Part shown: positions 1 to 7,972 of the stretch, in pieces
How positions within the stretch are numbered: position 1 is the first letter of the stretch
Layout of the letters: each line of letters opens with the position of its first letter
NCBI RefSeq assembly: GCF_001613265.1
Contig: NZ_BDCA01000013.1
Coordinates: 124,001 to 188,000, forward strand
From: Nocardia vermiculata NBRC 100427
Lineage (GTDB): Bacteria > Actinomycetota > Actinomycetes > Mycobacteriales > Mycobacteriaceae
Direction: 5' to 3'
DNA length: 64,000 nucleotides
Made by a program: the position numbers and the translations under genes
Notes under the pieces: model-generated
The model's database searches: none
Told to the model about the DNA's origin: nothing
Seen by the model: the letters and a program-made list of their open reading frames with translations, nothing else

Positions 1-782
1 GCGATGGCCTGGCGCGCCAGGTCGGACGAGGCGTTCACGAAACCGGAGGGATACCGTTCCAGGACCACCTGCTGGGTGGCGCGCAGGTGGGCGCGGGCCA
101 GGCGCTCGGCCTCGGAGTCGTCGCCGTCGGCGATGGCGGTGACCAGCCGCGCGTGTACTCGGGTGGCGTCGTGGGCTTGGGGTTGCGAGGGGTATTCACC
201 GCGCTGCGACAGCGTTTCGGCCCACGCCTGTTCCTGCGCCGACCACAGTGTCACCAGGCTCGACACCACGCACCGCACGGTGGCGTTCGGGGTGAAGGCG
301 ACGATCAGATCGTGGAATTCGCGTGCGGTGCGGGTGAATTCGACACCGTCGCCCACGACCTCGTCGCAGGCCGCGATATTGGCCTCGAGTGCCGGCACCA
401 CCACCTCGGCGCGGTCCGGTCGGCGAGCGCATTCGGCGGCGCACAGCGGCTCCAGCATTTGCAGGGCCTGGGCCAGATCGCCCAGACCGACCCGTGCGCC
501 CTGCAATGCCAGGCCCAGGTGGTAGGCGGCCGACGATTCGTCGGGCCGGTGCACCTCGGCACCGCCCACGTTGCCGCGCCGGACCGTCACCAGACCCTCG
601 GTCTCGAGGATGCGCAGCGACTCCCGGATCGAGGGGTAGCTGACGCCGAACTCCCTGACCAGCTGGTCCTGCGTAGGCAGGCGGTAATCGTCGTCGCCGG
701 ACAGGATGCGGGTGCGCAGCTCGGAGGCGACCGTTTCCGCGATGCGGCGCTGCGGTATTCGCCCGCGGCGCGCGGTCGTCAC
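1..782 (-). CDS. GntR-family transcriptional regulator with FCD domain (partial, 3' end outside window)
   Basis: DNA-binding regulator, probably sensing an acyl-CoA or organic acid. About 260 codons are visible and the C-terminus lies beyond the window start. Residues about 28-75 form a GntR winged helix (RLPTQDQLVREFGVSYPSIR, then ILETEGLVTVRRGNVGG); the rest is the all-helical FCD ligand domain with acidic and His residues typical of metal or acid binding. I chose the GTG at 782. An in-frame ATG at 854 would add 24 residues and sit directly beside the palindrome at 867-880. It is divergent from the acyl-CoA dehydrogenase operon starting near 898, so it most likely controls that operon and itself. 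Family call is firm; ligand unknown. Confidence 0.85.
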   Translation of the reverse strand, partial: MTTARRGRIPQRRIAETVASELRTRILSGDDDYRLPTQDQLVREFGVSYPSIRESLRILETEGLVTVRRGNVGGAEVHRPDESSAAYHLGLALQGARVGLGDLAQALQMLEPLCAAECARRPDRAEVVVPALEANIAACDEVVGDGVEFTRTAREFHDLIVAFTPNATVRCVVSSLVTLWSAQEQAWAETLSQRGEYPSQPQAHDATRVHARLVTAIADGDDSEAERLARAHLRATQQVVLERYPSGFVNASSDLARQAI

Positions 783-866
783 GTGAACATCCCTTGCCGC
801 CGCGTGGGCTGGCTGTGCTTCATGGACGAATTCTAACCAGTCCCTTCTTACCATTCAAATATTGCT

Positions 867-880
867 ATCCTTGTGAGGAT
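867..880. promoter_or_regulatory. Palindromic operator candidate between GntR gene and acyl-CoA dehydrogenase operon
   Basis: ATCCT-TGTG-AGGAT is a perfect 5-bp inverted repeat with a 4-nt spacer in the divergent intergenic region. On the minus strand the flanking text (ACAAGGATAGCAATAT) matches the region at 9573-9586 in 14 of 16 positions, which suggests one regulator, possibly the adjacent GntR protein, acts at both sites. Binding is inferred. Confidence 0.5.
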
Positions 881-897
881 TGAAGTACCGTCGGAAG

Positions 898-2058
898 ATG
901 GACTTCACGATGGGGGAGGTCGCCACCGAACTCCGAAAAGATTTGCGGCACTTGGTGGCCGAACACGTCCCCGCCGATTTCCTGGGGGCGTTCACCGACG
1001 ATCCCGCCGATCTGGAGGTCGCGCAGCGGTTCTGCGCGCTGCTCGCCGAACGCGGTCTCCTGTGCGCGGCATGGCCCACCGAGTTCGGCGGCCGCGGCGG
1101 TTCGGTATGGGAACAGACCGTGGTACGCGAGGAGATGTGGGCCCATCACGAACCACGCGGCGCGCAGTACATGGGCGTCAACTGGGTAGGCCCCACCTTG
1201 ATGCGGCACGGGACGCCGGAACAGCAGCGCACCCACCTGCCGCCGATCGCCCGGGGCGAGGTGATCTGGTGTCAGGGATTCAGCGAACCCGAAGCCGGTT
1301 CGGATCTGGCCTCGCTGCGCACCAGCGCCCGCCGCGACGAGCGCGGCTGGCTGGTGAACGGGCAGAAGATCTGGACCTCGTACGCGACCATGGCGCAATG
1401 GTGTTTCCTGCTGGCACGCACCTCCACCGGGGAGCGTAAACAGCAGGGGCTCACCATTTTCCTGGTGCCGATGTCCGCGCCCGGCATCACGGTGCGCCCG
1501 ATTCGCGCCATGATGGGCCCGCACCATCTCAACGAGGTGTTCTTCGACGATCTGCGCGTCACCGAGGCCGATGTGCTGGGCGCGGTCGGCGAGGGCTGGA
1601 AGGTGGTGCAGGAGGTGCTGGCCTTCGAACGAGTCGGCATCGCCCGCTATGCCCGGTGTGAACGCCTGCTGCAGGCCGCTCCGCGGGTACTGGGTGCGCA
1701 GTGGGACACCGTGCCCGCCGAACTCCGGGGCCGGTGGGCACGCATGCTCGTGCACTGCCGGCGCGCGCGGCTGCTCGCCTACCGGGTGGTCGCGCTGCAG
1801 AGCGAGGACCGGGTGGCTCCCGGTGACGCCGCCGCCTACCGCATCGCGGTGACCACCCTCGACCAGGACAGTGCCGAGGTGCTGAGCGAACTCGTCGATC
1901 AGCTGGGCCCCGACCTCGAACCGGTCCCGGCCCGGCGGCAGTGGTTCCGGCGCGCGGTGGCCGATCACTGGCGGTATTCACAGGCCGCGACGATCGCATC
2001 CGGGAGTATCGAAATGCAGCGACTGTTGTTGTCCCGCGCCCTGCTGGCGGCATCGTGA
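898..2058 (+). CDS. acyl-CoA dehydrogenase (FadE-like, larger subunit of first pair)
   Basis: FAD-dependent alpha,beta-desaturation of an acyl-CoA. 386 aa from the ATG at 898; a TTG at 880 and an ATG at 910 are alternative starts. The FAD/substrate core is visible as WCQGFSEPEAGSDLASL (about residues 124-140) and the C-terminal helix as GSIEMQRLLLSR. The usual catalytic Glu of the YEGT motif is replaced by Ser (ASGSIEMQR), as in family members with the base elsewhere or in heteromeric enzymes. It overlaps the next dehydrogenase gene by 4 nt (GTGA). That suggests an alpha2beta2 complex like the actinobacterial sterol side-chain dehydrogenases. Substrate unknown. Confidence 0.88.
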   Translation: MDFTMGEVATELRKDLRHLVAEHVPADFLGAFTDDPADLEVAQRFCALLAERGLLCAAWPTEFGGRGGSVWEQTVVREEMWAHHEPRGAQYMGVNWVGPTLMRHGTPEQQRTHLPPIARGEVIWCQGFSEPEAGSDLASLRTSARRDERGWLVNGQKIWTSYATMAQWCFLLARTSTGERKQQGLTIFLVPMSAPGITVRPIRAMMGPHHLNEVFFDDLRVTEADVLGAVGEGWKVVQEVLAFERVGIARYARCERLLQAAPRVLGAQWDTVPAELRGRWARMLVHCRRARLLAYRVVALQSEDRVAPGDAAAYRIAVTTLDQDSAEVLSELVDQLGPDLEPVPARRQWFRRAVADHWRYSQAATIASGSIEMQRLLLSRALLAAS

Positions 2059-3017
2059 ACATCGAGCTGAGCAAGGAAGCCGCCGACTACGGGCACGAGG
2101 CGATTCGCGCCTTCGAGGCCGCGGGCGGAGATCGGCTGATCCAGGACACGGAGGCCGAACCCGGCCGGCGCGCGGAACGCTCCGAACCGGTGCTCGCCCA
2201 GCTCGGGGCGTGGGAACTGGCACCGCGCCGCGACGCCGACGATCTCGAGGCCGCGGGGGCACTGTGCCGCAGTGCAGGGTACTGGGCGCTGCCTTACCCG
2301 CTGGCCGAACGCCTGGCGCGGCCGGTCGACGGTGATGCCGACGGCCTGATCGTGATCACCGAATCCGACCCGCGCGCGGCCGTAGCCGAGGTCGATCTGC
2401 GCTGGTCGGCGGTCACACTGGAGGGCGCGCGGTTCCATGCGCGGGCGCTGCCCACCGCGGAGCCCGCGCGCAGCACGGCTTTCGTCGCATCGCTGCGGCT
2501 GAGCGGACGCGAGCAAGCCGGCACCGATGAGGCCGCGCTGGCGTTGACGCTCAACTGCTGGACGCTGCTCGGGATGCTGGACCGTGCCGTCGAACTCACC
2601 CGCTCCCACGTGCAGATGCGCACCCAGTTCGGGCAGCCGCTCGCGAAATTCCAGAGCGTGCAGTTCCAGCTGGCCGACGCCGAGGTCGAGCGCAGCGGGG
2701 TCGACATTCTCGCCAAGTACGCGCTGTGGAGCGTGCAGTGTGGGCGCGGCGATGCGCTCGGTGATGCACTCGCCGCCCGCCTCGCCGCGCTGGAGGCGGC
2801 CGAGAAGATCTTCCGGACCGCCCACCAGTTACACGGTGCGGTCGGCTTCTGCGACGAATCGACGCTGTCGTGGCACTCCCGCTACAGCCTGCCGCTGCGG
2901 CGCCTGCCGTGGGCGAGGTCCGGCACGAGTGATCGGCTGACCACACACCTGGGCGCCACGGGGCCGGCGGGACTGTTCGACGACGACCGAGAGGCAGTGG
3001 ATGCGTCATGGCAGTGA
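2055..3017 (+). CDS. acyl-CoA dehydrogenase, short partner subunit
   Basis: 320 aa from the GTG at 2055 that overlaps the upstream stop codon. It is shorter than a standard acyl-CoA dehydrogenase (about 380-400 aa) and has weak N-terminal domains. The C-terminal FAD-contact region is clear: RTQFGQPLAKFQSVQFQLAD near residue 190 and HQLHGAVGFCDE near residue 260. Short dehydrogenases translationally coupled to a full-length one are typical of heterotetrameric enzymes in which one active site is formed per dimer. It probably lacks independent activity. Alternative: a degenerate stand-alone dehydrogenase. Confidence 0.85.
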   Translation: MNIELSKEAADYGHEAIRAFEAAGGDRLIQDTEAEPGRRAERSEPVLAQLGAWELAPRRDADDLEAAGALCRSAGYWALPYPLAERLARPVDGDADGLIVITESDPRAAVAEVDLRWSAVTLEGARFHARALPTAEPARSTAFVASLRLSGREQAGTDEAALALTLNCWTLLGMLDRAVELTRSHVQMRTQFGQPLAKFQSVQFQLADAEVERSGVDILAKYALWSVQCGRGDALGDALAARLAALEAAEKIFRTAHQLHGAVGFCDESTLSWHSRYSLPLRRLPWARSGTSDRLTTHLGATGPAGLFDDDREAVDASWQ

Positions 3018-3051
3018 GTGCAACGGTGCACCGAGTGCGGAAGTGCGGTAA

Positions 3052-3870
3052 ATGCCAGTGATCGAACAGAATTCGAGTCCGACGGACCCACGCTACGACC
3101 TGCCCGACGTGCTGAAGGTTACCGGAACCGGGCCGATCCGGACGGTGACGATCGACCGGCCGACGGAGTTGAACGCGGTGAACGAGCCGCTGCACTGGGC
3201 GCTGGCCAACGTCTGGCGACAGCTGGCCGCCGACACCGAGGCGAAGGTGGTGATCGTGACCGGAGCCGGCCGCGCCTTCAGTGCCGGCGGTGACCTGGAC
3301 TGGATCACCTCGTTCCTCGACGACCCGGTAGCGCGCGAGGAGAGCCTGCGCGAAGGTGCGCAGATCATCGAGGAGATGCTGCGCTTCCCGCTGCCGGTCG
3401 TGGCCGCGGTCAACGGCCCGGCGATGGGGCTCGGCGCGAGCGTGGCGGTGCTCTCCGATGTGGTGCTGATGTCGCGCTCGGCGTATCTGGCCGACCCGCA
3501 CGTCAGTGTCGGTCTGGTCGCCGGCGACGGTGGCGCCGCGTTCTGGCCACTGCTCACCCCGCTGCTGCGCTCACGGGTGTACCTCTACACCGGTGATCGC
3601 ATCGATGCCCCGACTGCCGTCGAATTGGGGCTGGCCACTTCGATATCCGAACCCGACAACCTCGCCGACGACGCACTGCAGCTCGCCCAGCGGCTCGCCG
3701 CGCAGCCTGCCCCGGCGCTGCGGGCCACCAAACGCGTCGCGAACATGTATCTGTCACAGGCGTTGAGTGGTGCCGTGCAGGCGGGGTTCGCCGCCGAATC
3801 GGTGACCATGTGCTCACCCGAACATCGCGAACGGCTGCTCGCACTGCGCCGTGCAGCGGCCAGGAGGTAG
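3052..3870 (+). CDS. enoyl-CoA hydratase/isomerase (crotonase family)
   Basis: 272 aa. Hydrates or isomerises an enoyl-CoA made by the flanking dehydrogenases. The crotonase oxyanion-hole segments are visible: IVTGAGRAFSAGGDLDWI near residue 65 and AAVNGPAMGLGASVAVLSD near residue 120. The usual catalytic Glu loop reads HVSVGLVAGDGGA, so the exact reaction is uncertain. It lies 34 nt after the first dehydrogenase pair and 3 nt before the second. The start at 3052 has no strong ribosome site, so coupling to upstream translation is likely. Confidence 0.88.
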   Translation: MPVIEQNSSPTDPRYDLPDVLKVTGTGPIRTVTIDRPTELNAVNEPLHWALANVWRQLAADTEAKVVIVTGAGRAFSAGGDLDWITSFLDDPVAREESLREGAQIIEEMLRFPLPVVAAVNGPAMGLGASVAVLSDVVLMSRSAYLADPHVSVGLVAGDGGAAFWPLLTPLLRSRVYLYTGDRIDAPTAVELGLATSISEPDNLADDALQLAQRLAAQPAPALRATKRVANMYLSQALSGAVQAGFAAESVTMCSPEHRERLLALRRAAARR

Positions 3871-3873
3871 CCG

Positions 3874-5064
3874 ATGGTCTCGGACCCGGAGCCCGAATTC
3901 CGCGCGCGGGTGCGCGACTGGTGCGCTGCGAACATTCCCGCGGACTGGCGGCAGGCCCAGACCGGAGCCACCGACGCGGAATTCGTGCGCTTCCAGCAGG
4001 ACTGGTTCCAGACGTTGCGTGCGGCCGGTTTCGCGGTGCCGCACTGGCCTGCCGAATGGGGTGGCGGCATGCCGGTGGAGCACCAGGCGATGCTGTACTC
4101 CGAACTCGCCGCCCACGATGCGCCGCGACTGGTGCTGGCATTCGTTTCGCTCCACCACGCCGCGTCCACACTGTTGGCCGCCGGAACCGCCGAGCAACGG
4201 CAGCGGCATCTCCCGGCGATCCTCGACGGTGAGATCTGGTGCCAGGGTTTCTCCGAACCCGGCGCCGGATCCGATCTCGCGGCGTTGACCACCTCGGCGC
4301 GCCGCCGCGGTGACCATTATGTGGTCAACGGCCACAAGCTGTGGGCCAGCGGTGCCGCCTTCGCGGACTGGTGCCTGCTGCTGGCCCGCACCGATCCCGG
4401 CGCACCGAAACGGCACGGGATTTCGTACTTCCTGATGGATATGCGATCACCCGGAATCGGCGTGCGACCGATCCGGCAGGCGAGCGGCGAATCGCACTTC
4501 TGCGAGATCTACCTCGACGACGTGGAGATACCGGCAGAGAACCTGGTGGGCCCGGAGAACAAGGGCTGGCAGGTCGCCCAGCAGACCCTGGGTGCGGAAC
4601 GCGGGATGACGATGCTGGAGCTGGCCGAACGGCTGGCGCACGGCGGATTCGGCCGCCTGCTGCGACTGTGCGCGCGGCCGCGGCCCGGTGGCGGCAGTGC
4701 CCTGGACGACCCGGTGGTGTGTGACCGGCTGGCACAGCTCGAGGCAGAACTGACCGGACTGCGCGGGCTGTGCGCCGAACTGGTCGCGGCGCAGCAGCCG
4801 GGGCCGGCCGATGCATCGATCGTCAAACTGGTCTACAGCGAACTGCTGCAGCGACTGACGGATTTCGGGACGGAGGTCGCCGGAGTGGACGCTCACACGG
4901 TGTTGCACACGCCACGGTCCAGCGGCTGGGAATCGGGGGCGTGGATGCTGGACTTCCTGGGCTCGTGGGAGTGGACCATCCCCGGTGGCACCAGCGAGAT
5001 CCAGCGCACCATCATCGGGGAACGCGGACTCGGACTGCCACGGGAACCGGTGGTGCCACGATGA
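3874..5064 (+). CDS. acyl-CoA dehydrogenase (FadE-like, larger subunit of second pair)
   Basis: 396 aa. The core motif WCQGFSEPGAGSDLAALTTS lies near residue 120. The C-terminal WTIPGGTSEIQRTIIGERGL resembles actinobacterial FadE26/FadE29-type sterol side-chain dehydrogenases, with Gly where medium-chain enzymes carry the catalytic Glu. The start lies 3 nt after the hydratase stop, and the gene overlaps the next dehydrogenase by 4 nt (ATGA). The coupling implies a second heteromeric dehydrogenase acting on a related or later intermediate. Substrate unknown; branched or polycyclic side chains are a family-based guess. Confidence 0.9.
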   Translation: MVSDPEPEFRARVRDWCAANIPADWRQAQTGATDAEFVRFQQDWFQTLRAAGFAVPHWPAEWGGGMPVEHQAMLYSELAAHDAPRLVLAFVSLHHAASTLLAAGTAEQRQRHLPAILDGEIWCQGFSEPGAGSDLAALTTSARRRGDHYVVNGHKLWASGAAFADWCLLLARTDPGAPKRHGISYFLMDMRSPGIGVRPIRQASGESHFCEIYLDDVEIPAENLVGPENKGWQVAQQTLGAERGMTMLELAERLAHGGFGRLLRLCARPRPGGGSALDDPVVCDRLAQLEAELTGLRGLCAELVAAQQPGPADASIVKLVYSELLQRLTDFGTEVAGVDAHTVLHTPRSSGWESGAWMLDFLGSWEWTIPGGTSEIQRTIIGERGLGLPREPVVPR

Positions 5065-6206
5065 CCAGGGACCTGACGCGAGCGGTCGGCGAATTCGCCG
5101 AGCTGCACGAGGACTTGCATGCCGTCGCGCGGCACGTACTGAAGGCGAGCACACCGGGCACCATTCAGGACTGGGATCCAATTGTGAGCTCGGGCTGGAC
5201 CGGCCTCGACGTCGCCACCGAATTCGACGGCGCCGGCGCGACCTTCGCAGAAGTAGCGGTGGTGCTGCGGGAGATGGGCCGCGCGCTCACCCACAGCCCG
5301 TACGCCTCGGTGACGGCGGCGGCGAACGCGCTCACCGCATGTCCGGCCGGTGCCGCCCGCGACGACTTACTGCGCGGGATCGTCGCGGGCACCGCCCTTC
5401 CCGTGGTCGCGCTGCCCGGTGCAGGATCGACTGCTGCGCGAGAGGCGCGGTGCGGCGAGCGTATCGGTGCGGTTGCGTTCACACTCGAACGCAACGGCGA
5501 CCGGACCCGGATCACCGGCACGGCGGAATTCCTCGCCGATGCCGACGCCGCGACCACACTCCTACTGCCTGCGCGCGATCCCGCGCACCCCGATGCCACC
5601 GTGCTAATGGTCGTGCGGCCGGATACTCCGGGAATCACCGTCACCGCCCGGCCGTGCCTGGACGACACTCGTGGGTTCGGCGACGTCGTCGCGGACGGGG
5701 TCGTCGACCCGGGCTCGGTGTGGGAATGGGGCAGTGGGGTATTCGATCCGGTGGAGGTGCTGCTCCGGCGCCAGGCGCTGTGCACCGCGATCGACAGCCT
5801 CGGTCTCGCTGAAGCGGCGCTGGCGGAGACCGTCTCCTATGTATCGACACGCGAGCAGTTCGGTCGCCCGGTCGGCTCGTTCCAAGCGGTCAAACATGCC
5901 TGCGCCGACATGCTGGTGCGGTTGCGCGTGGCCGGGCAACTGGTCGACGCGGCGGTGGCGGCGGACGTGGGCGGCGATCCGGCGGCCTGGTCCGCGATCG
6001 CGCATGCCAAGTCCTACACCTGCGATGCCGCGGTCGATATCGCCGGCAAGGCCATCCAGTTGCACGGCGGAATGGGATACACCTGGGAGAGCGGCGTCCA
6101 CCGCTACCTGGAACGGGCCGCCCTCAACCGCACCTTGCACGGGTCACCGGCCGAGCACCGTGCCGCAGTAGCCCGGCGCTATCGCGACCCGGACTTTCTT
6201 CCCTGA
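5061..6206 (+). CDS. acyl-CoA dehydrogenase, partner subunit of second pair
   Basis: 381 aa, starting at the ATG that overlaps the previous stop. The N-terminal half is divergent. The C-terminal FAD-binding part is well conserved: STREQFGRPVGSFQAVKHAC near residue 265 and IQLHGGMGYTWESGVHRYLE near residue 330. It is the last gene of the plus-strand operon 898-6206. By analogy with FadE27-type partners it forms a heterotetramer with the preceding subunit. No terminator hairpin is obvious in the 107 nt to the next gene. Confidence 0.88.
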   Translation: MTRDLTRAVGEFAELHEDLHAVARHVLKASTPGTIQDWDPIVSSGWTGLDVATEFDGAGATFAEVAVVLREMGRALTHSPYASVTAAANALTACPAGAARDDLLRGIVAGTALPVVALPGAGSTAAREARCGERIGAVAFTLERNGDRTRITGTAEFLADADAATTLLLPARDPAHPDATVLMVVRPDTPGITVTARPCLDDTRGFGDVVADGVVDPGSVWEWGSGVFDPVEVLLRRQALCTAIDSLGLAEAALAETVSYVSTREQFGRPVGSFQAVKHACADMLVRLRVAGQLVDAAVAADVGGDPAAWSAIAHAKSYTCDAAVDIAGKAIQLHGGMGYTWESGVHRYLERAALNRTLHGSPAEHRAAVARRYRDPDFLP

Positions 6207-6313
6207 CGGGATCCTGGTCCGTTCGCGTCCATGCCGCAGGCGCGAAAAGCGGAGTGGCGGTGCGACGGTAGGGGCAGATTCTGCTTCGGTGCGGTGGTGC
6301 TGCAGCAGTCCGC

Positions 6314-7075
6314 ATGACCGCCGATATGCTTCATGGGGTGACGTCCGTGATTCCCGATATGCCTGTGCCGGAGGTGGTCGCCGGATTCATCGCCGCTGGT
6401 GAGGTGGCAGAACCCGTGTGGCTGAACGAGGCCGGCGGCGTGACGTACCGCTTGGGGAACGGTCCCGGGGCCCGCTATGTGAAGTGGCAGCCGGCCCACC
6501 CGGAGATATCGCTGGACCGTGAGGCCCGCAGGCTGGAGTGGGCGAACCCGTACACACCCTCGCCTCGGGTACTCGCCGTCGGGCGGACCCGGGATGCGGC
6601 CTGGTTGGTCACCCGATCCATCCCGGGGAGCAGCGCTGTCGCGCCGCGCTGGCTGGCGCGCCCCGAGGTCGCGGTGCGCGCCGTGGGCCGTGGGCTGCGC
6701 GAGTTGCACGAACGGCTGCCGGTCGACAGGTGCCCCTGGAGCTGGGATCCTCCGGCGCGCATCGCCGCCGCAACCGCTGAGGGGATGGTGGTGGACCGGG
6801 GTCTGCACGAGGCTCCCGCGGTCGATCGGCTCGTGGTCTGTCACGGGGATGCCTGCTGCCCCAACACCGTACTCACCGATACCGGCGACGTGGCCGGTCA
6901 CGTCGACTTCGGCTCCCTCGGTGTCGCCGACCGCTGGGCCGATATCGCGGTCGCCGCGATGAGCACCCGATGGAACTACGGGCCCGGTTGGGAGGAGCAG
7001 CTGGTCGCGGCCTACGGGCTCGCTGTGGACCACGAACGGATGGAGTACTACCAGCGGTTGTGGAACGCGACCTGA
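6314..7075 (+). CDS. APH-family phosphotransferase (aminoglycoside 3'-phosphotransferase-like)
   Basis: 253 aa kinase-fold protein that would move the gamma-phosphate of ATP to a small-molecule hydroxyl. The Brenner motif VVCHGDACCPNTVL (about residue 176) supplies the catalytic Asp and metal-binding Asn, followed by GHVDFGSLGVADRWADIA with the DFG-like Asp. The N-terminal lobe has RYVKWQP with the ATP-binding Lys. Length fits APH(3')-type enzymes. It may start at 6314 or the ATG at 6326. It is convergent with the SDR gene and not coupled to catabolic genes. A resistance role is possible but unproven. A related kinase sits at 61541. Confidence 0.8.
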   Translation: MTADMLHGVTSVIPDMPVPEVVAGFIAAGEVAEPVWLNEAGGVTYRLGNGPGARYVKWQPAHPEISLDREARRLEWANPYTPSPRVLAVGRTRDAAWLVTRSIPGSSAVAPRWLARPEVAVRAVGRGLRELHERLPVDRCPWSWDPPARIAAATAEGMVVDRGLHEAPAVDRLVVCHGDACCPNTVLTDTGDVAGHVDFGSLGVADRWADIAVAAMSTRWNYGPGWEEQLVAAYGLAVDHERMEYYQRLWNAT

Positions 7076-7101
7076 ACGTTCGAGATCCAGTGGACGACTT
7101 G

Positions 7102-7115
7102 CCCTTCCGGAAGGG
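7102..7115. terminator. Palindrome between convergent genes, weak terminator candidate
   Basis: CCCTTCCGGAAGGG is a perfect 14-bp palindrome in the 63 nt between the convergent ends of the kinase (7075) and the SDR (7139). It could form a short stem with a CCGG loop usable in both directions. No U-tract follows, so this is tentative. Confidence 0.3.
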
Positions 7116-7138
7116 GAGGTACGCTTCGGACGGGCGCG

Positions 7139-7972
7139 TCAGCGGGCGGTCCAGCCGCCGTCCACCACGATGGTCTGCCCGGTGACGTAGGCCGCGGCGT
7201 CGCCGGCCAGCCAGGCGACCGCACCGATCACGTCCTCGGGTGTGCCGTGGCGGGGGAGGGGCGTGTTGCGGCGCAGGTATTCGCGGGGGCGTTCGTTCTC
7301 GTACAGCGGCGCGGTGATCTCGCTGCGGAAGAAGCCGGGTGCGACGGTGTTCACGCGGATCGAGTGCCGGGCCCACTGGACGGCCAACTCCGCGGTCAAG
7401 CCGGACAATCCGGCTTTACTTGCCGCGTAGGACGCCTGCGGGATCCCCGGTATGCCGACCCGGCCGCTGATCGAGGAAATGTTGACGATGCTGCCGCGGC
7501 CCACCTCCCGCATGTGGTCGAACACCGCTTGCGACAGCAGTAGTGGCGCGGCGAGGTTCAGTTCCAGTGTGGAGCGGATCGCCGCCAGCGGTTCCGATTC
7601 GGCACGTTCCTCGGTGAACATCGAGCCCGCGGCGTTGATCAGGATCTCCGGCGGCCCCAGCTCGGTGGCTGCCGCGTCCACTACCATGCTGATCCGGTCG
7701 AGGTCGGACAGGTCGCCCGCGACGGCGAATCCGTCGATCTCGCCGGCCAATTCGCTGAGCCGGTCGGCGCGACGTGCCACCAGGGCGACCTGTGCTCCCA
7801 GTGCGGCCAGTGTCCGCGCGACCGCGGCGCCGAGCCCGGACGAGGCACCCGTCACGAGCGCGACGCGGCCCTGCAGATCGAACAGTTCGGCGCCCCGGGC
7901 TGGATCCGCCGCGGCAGACGACGCATCGGCGCGCAGGTCGGTCCGGTGATCGGCGGATCGGTGTTCACTCAC
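7139..7972 (-). CDS. SDR-family oxidoreductase
   Basis: 277 aa Rossmann-fold NAD(P)-dependent alcohol/ketone oxidoreductase. About 28 N-terminal residues precede the fold. The cofactor motif VTGASSGLGAAVA is near residue 42, NAAG near 114, catalytic Ser in VNISSISG, and YAASK gives the YxxxK pair near residue 180. The C-terminal GQTIVVDGGW is typical. The GTG at 7972 overlaps the CoA-ligase stop (GTGA), so the two are co-translated. It probably oxidises a hydroxyacyl or alcohol intermediate related to the ligase product. Substrate not predictable. Confidence 0.88.
   Translation of the reverse strand: MSEHRSADHRTDLRADASSAAADPARGAELFDLQGRVALVTGASSGLGAAVARTLAALGAQVALVARRADRLSELAGEIDGFAVAGDLSDLDRISMVVDAAATELGPPEILINAAGSMFTEERAESEPLAAIRSTLELNLAAPLLLSQAVFDHMREVGRGSIVNISSISGRVGIPGIPQASYAASKAGLSGLTAELAVQWARHSIRVNTVAPGFFRSEITAPLYENERPREYLRRNTPLPRHGTPEDVIGAVAWLAGDAAAYVTGQTIVVDGGWTAR

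Noticed and set aside
865..1968. Long minus-strand open frame opposite the first acyl-CoA dehydrogenase (367 codons)
   Set aside because: It mirrors the codon structure of the real plus-strand gene, has no domain motif and no ribosome site. Many such frames occur in this GC-rich DNA.
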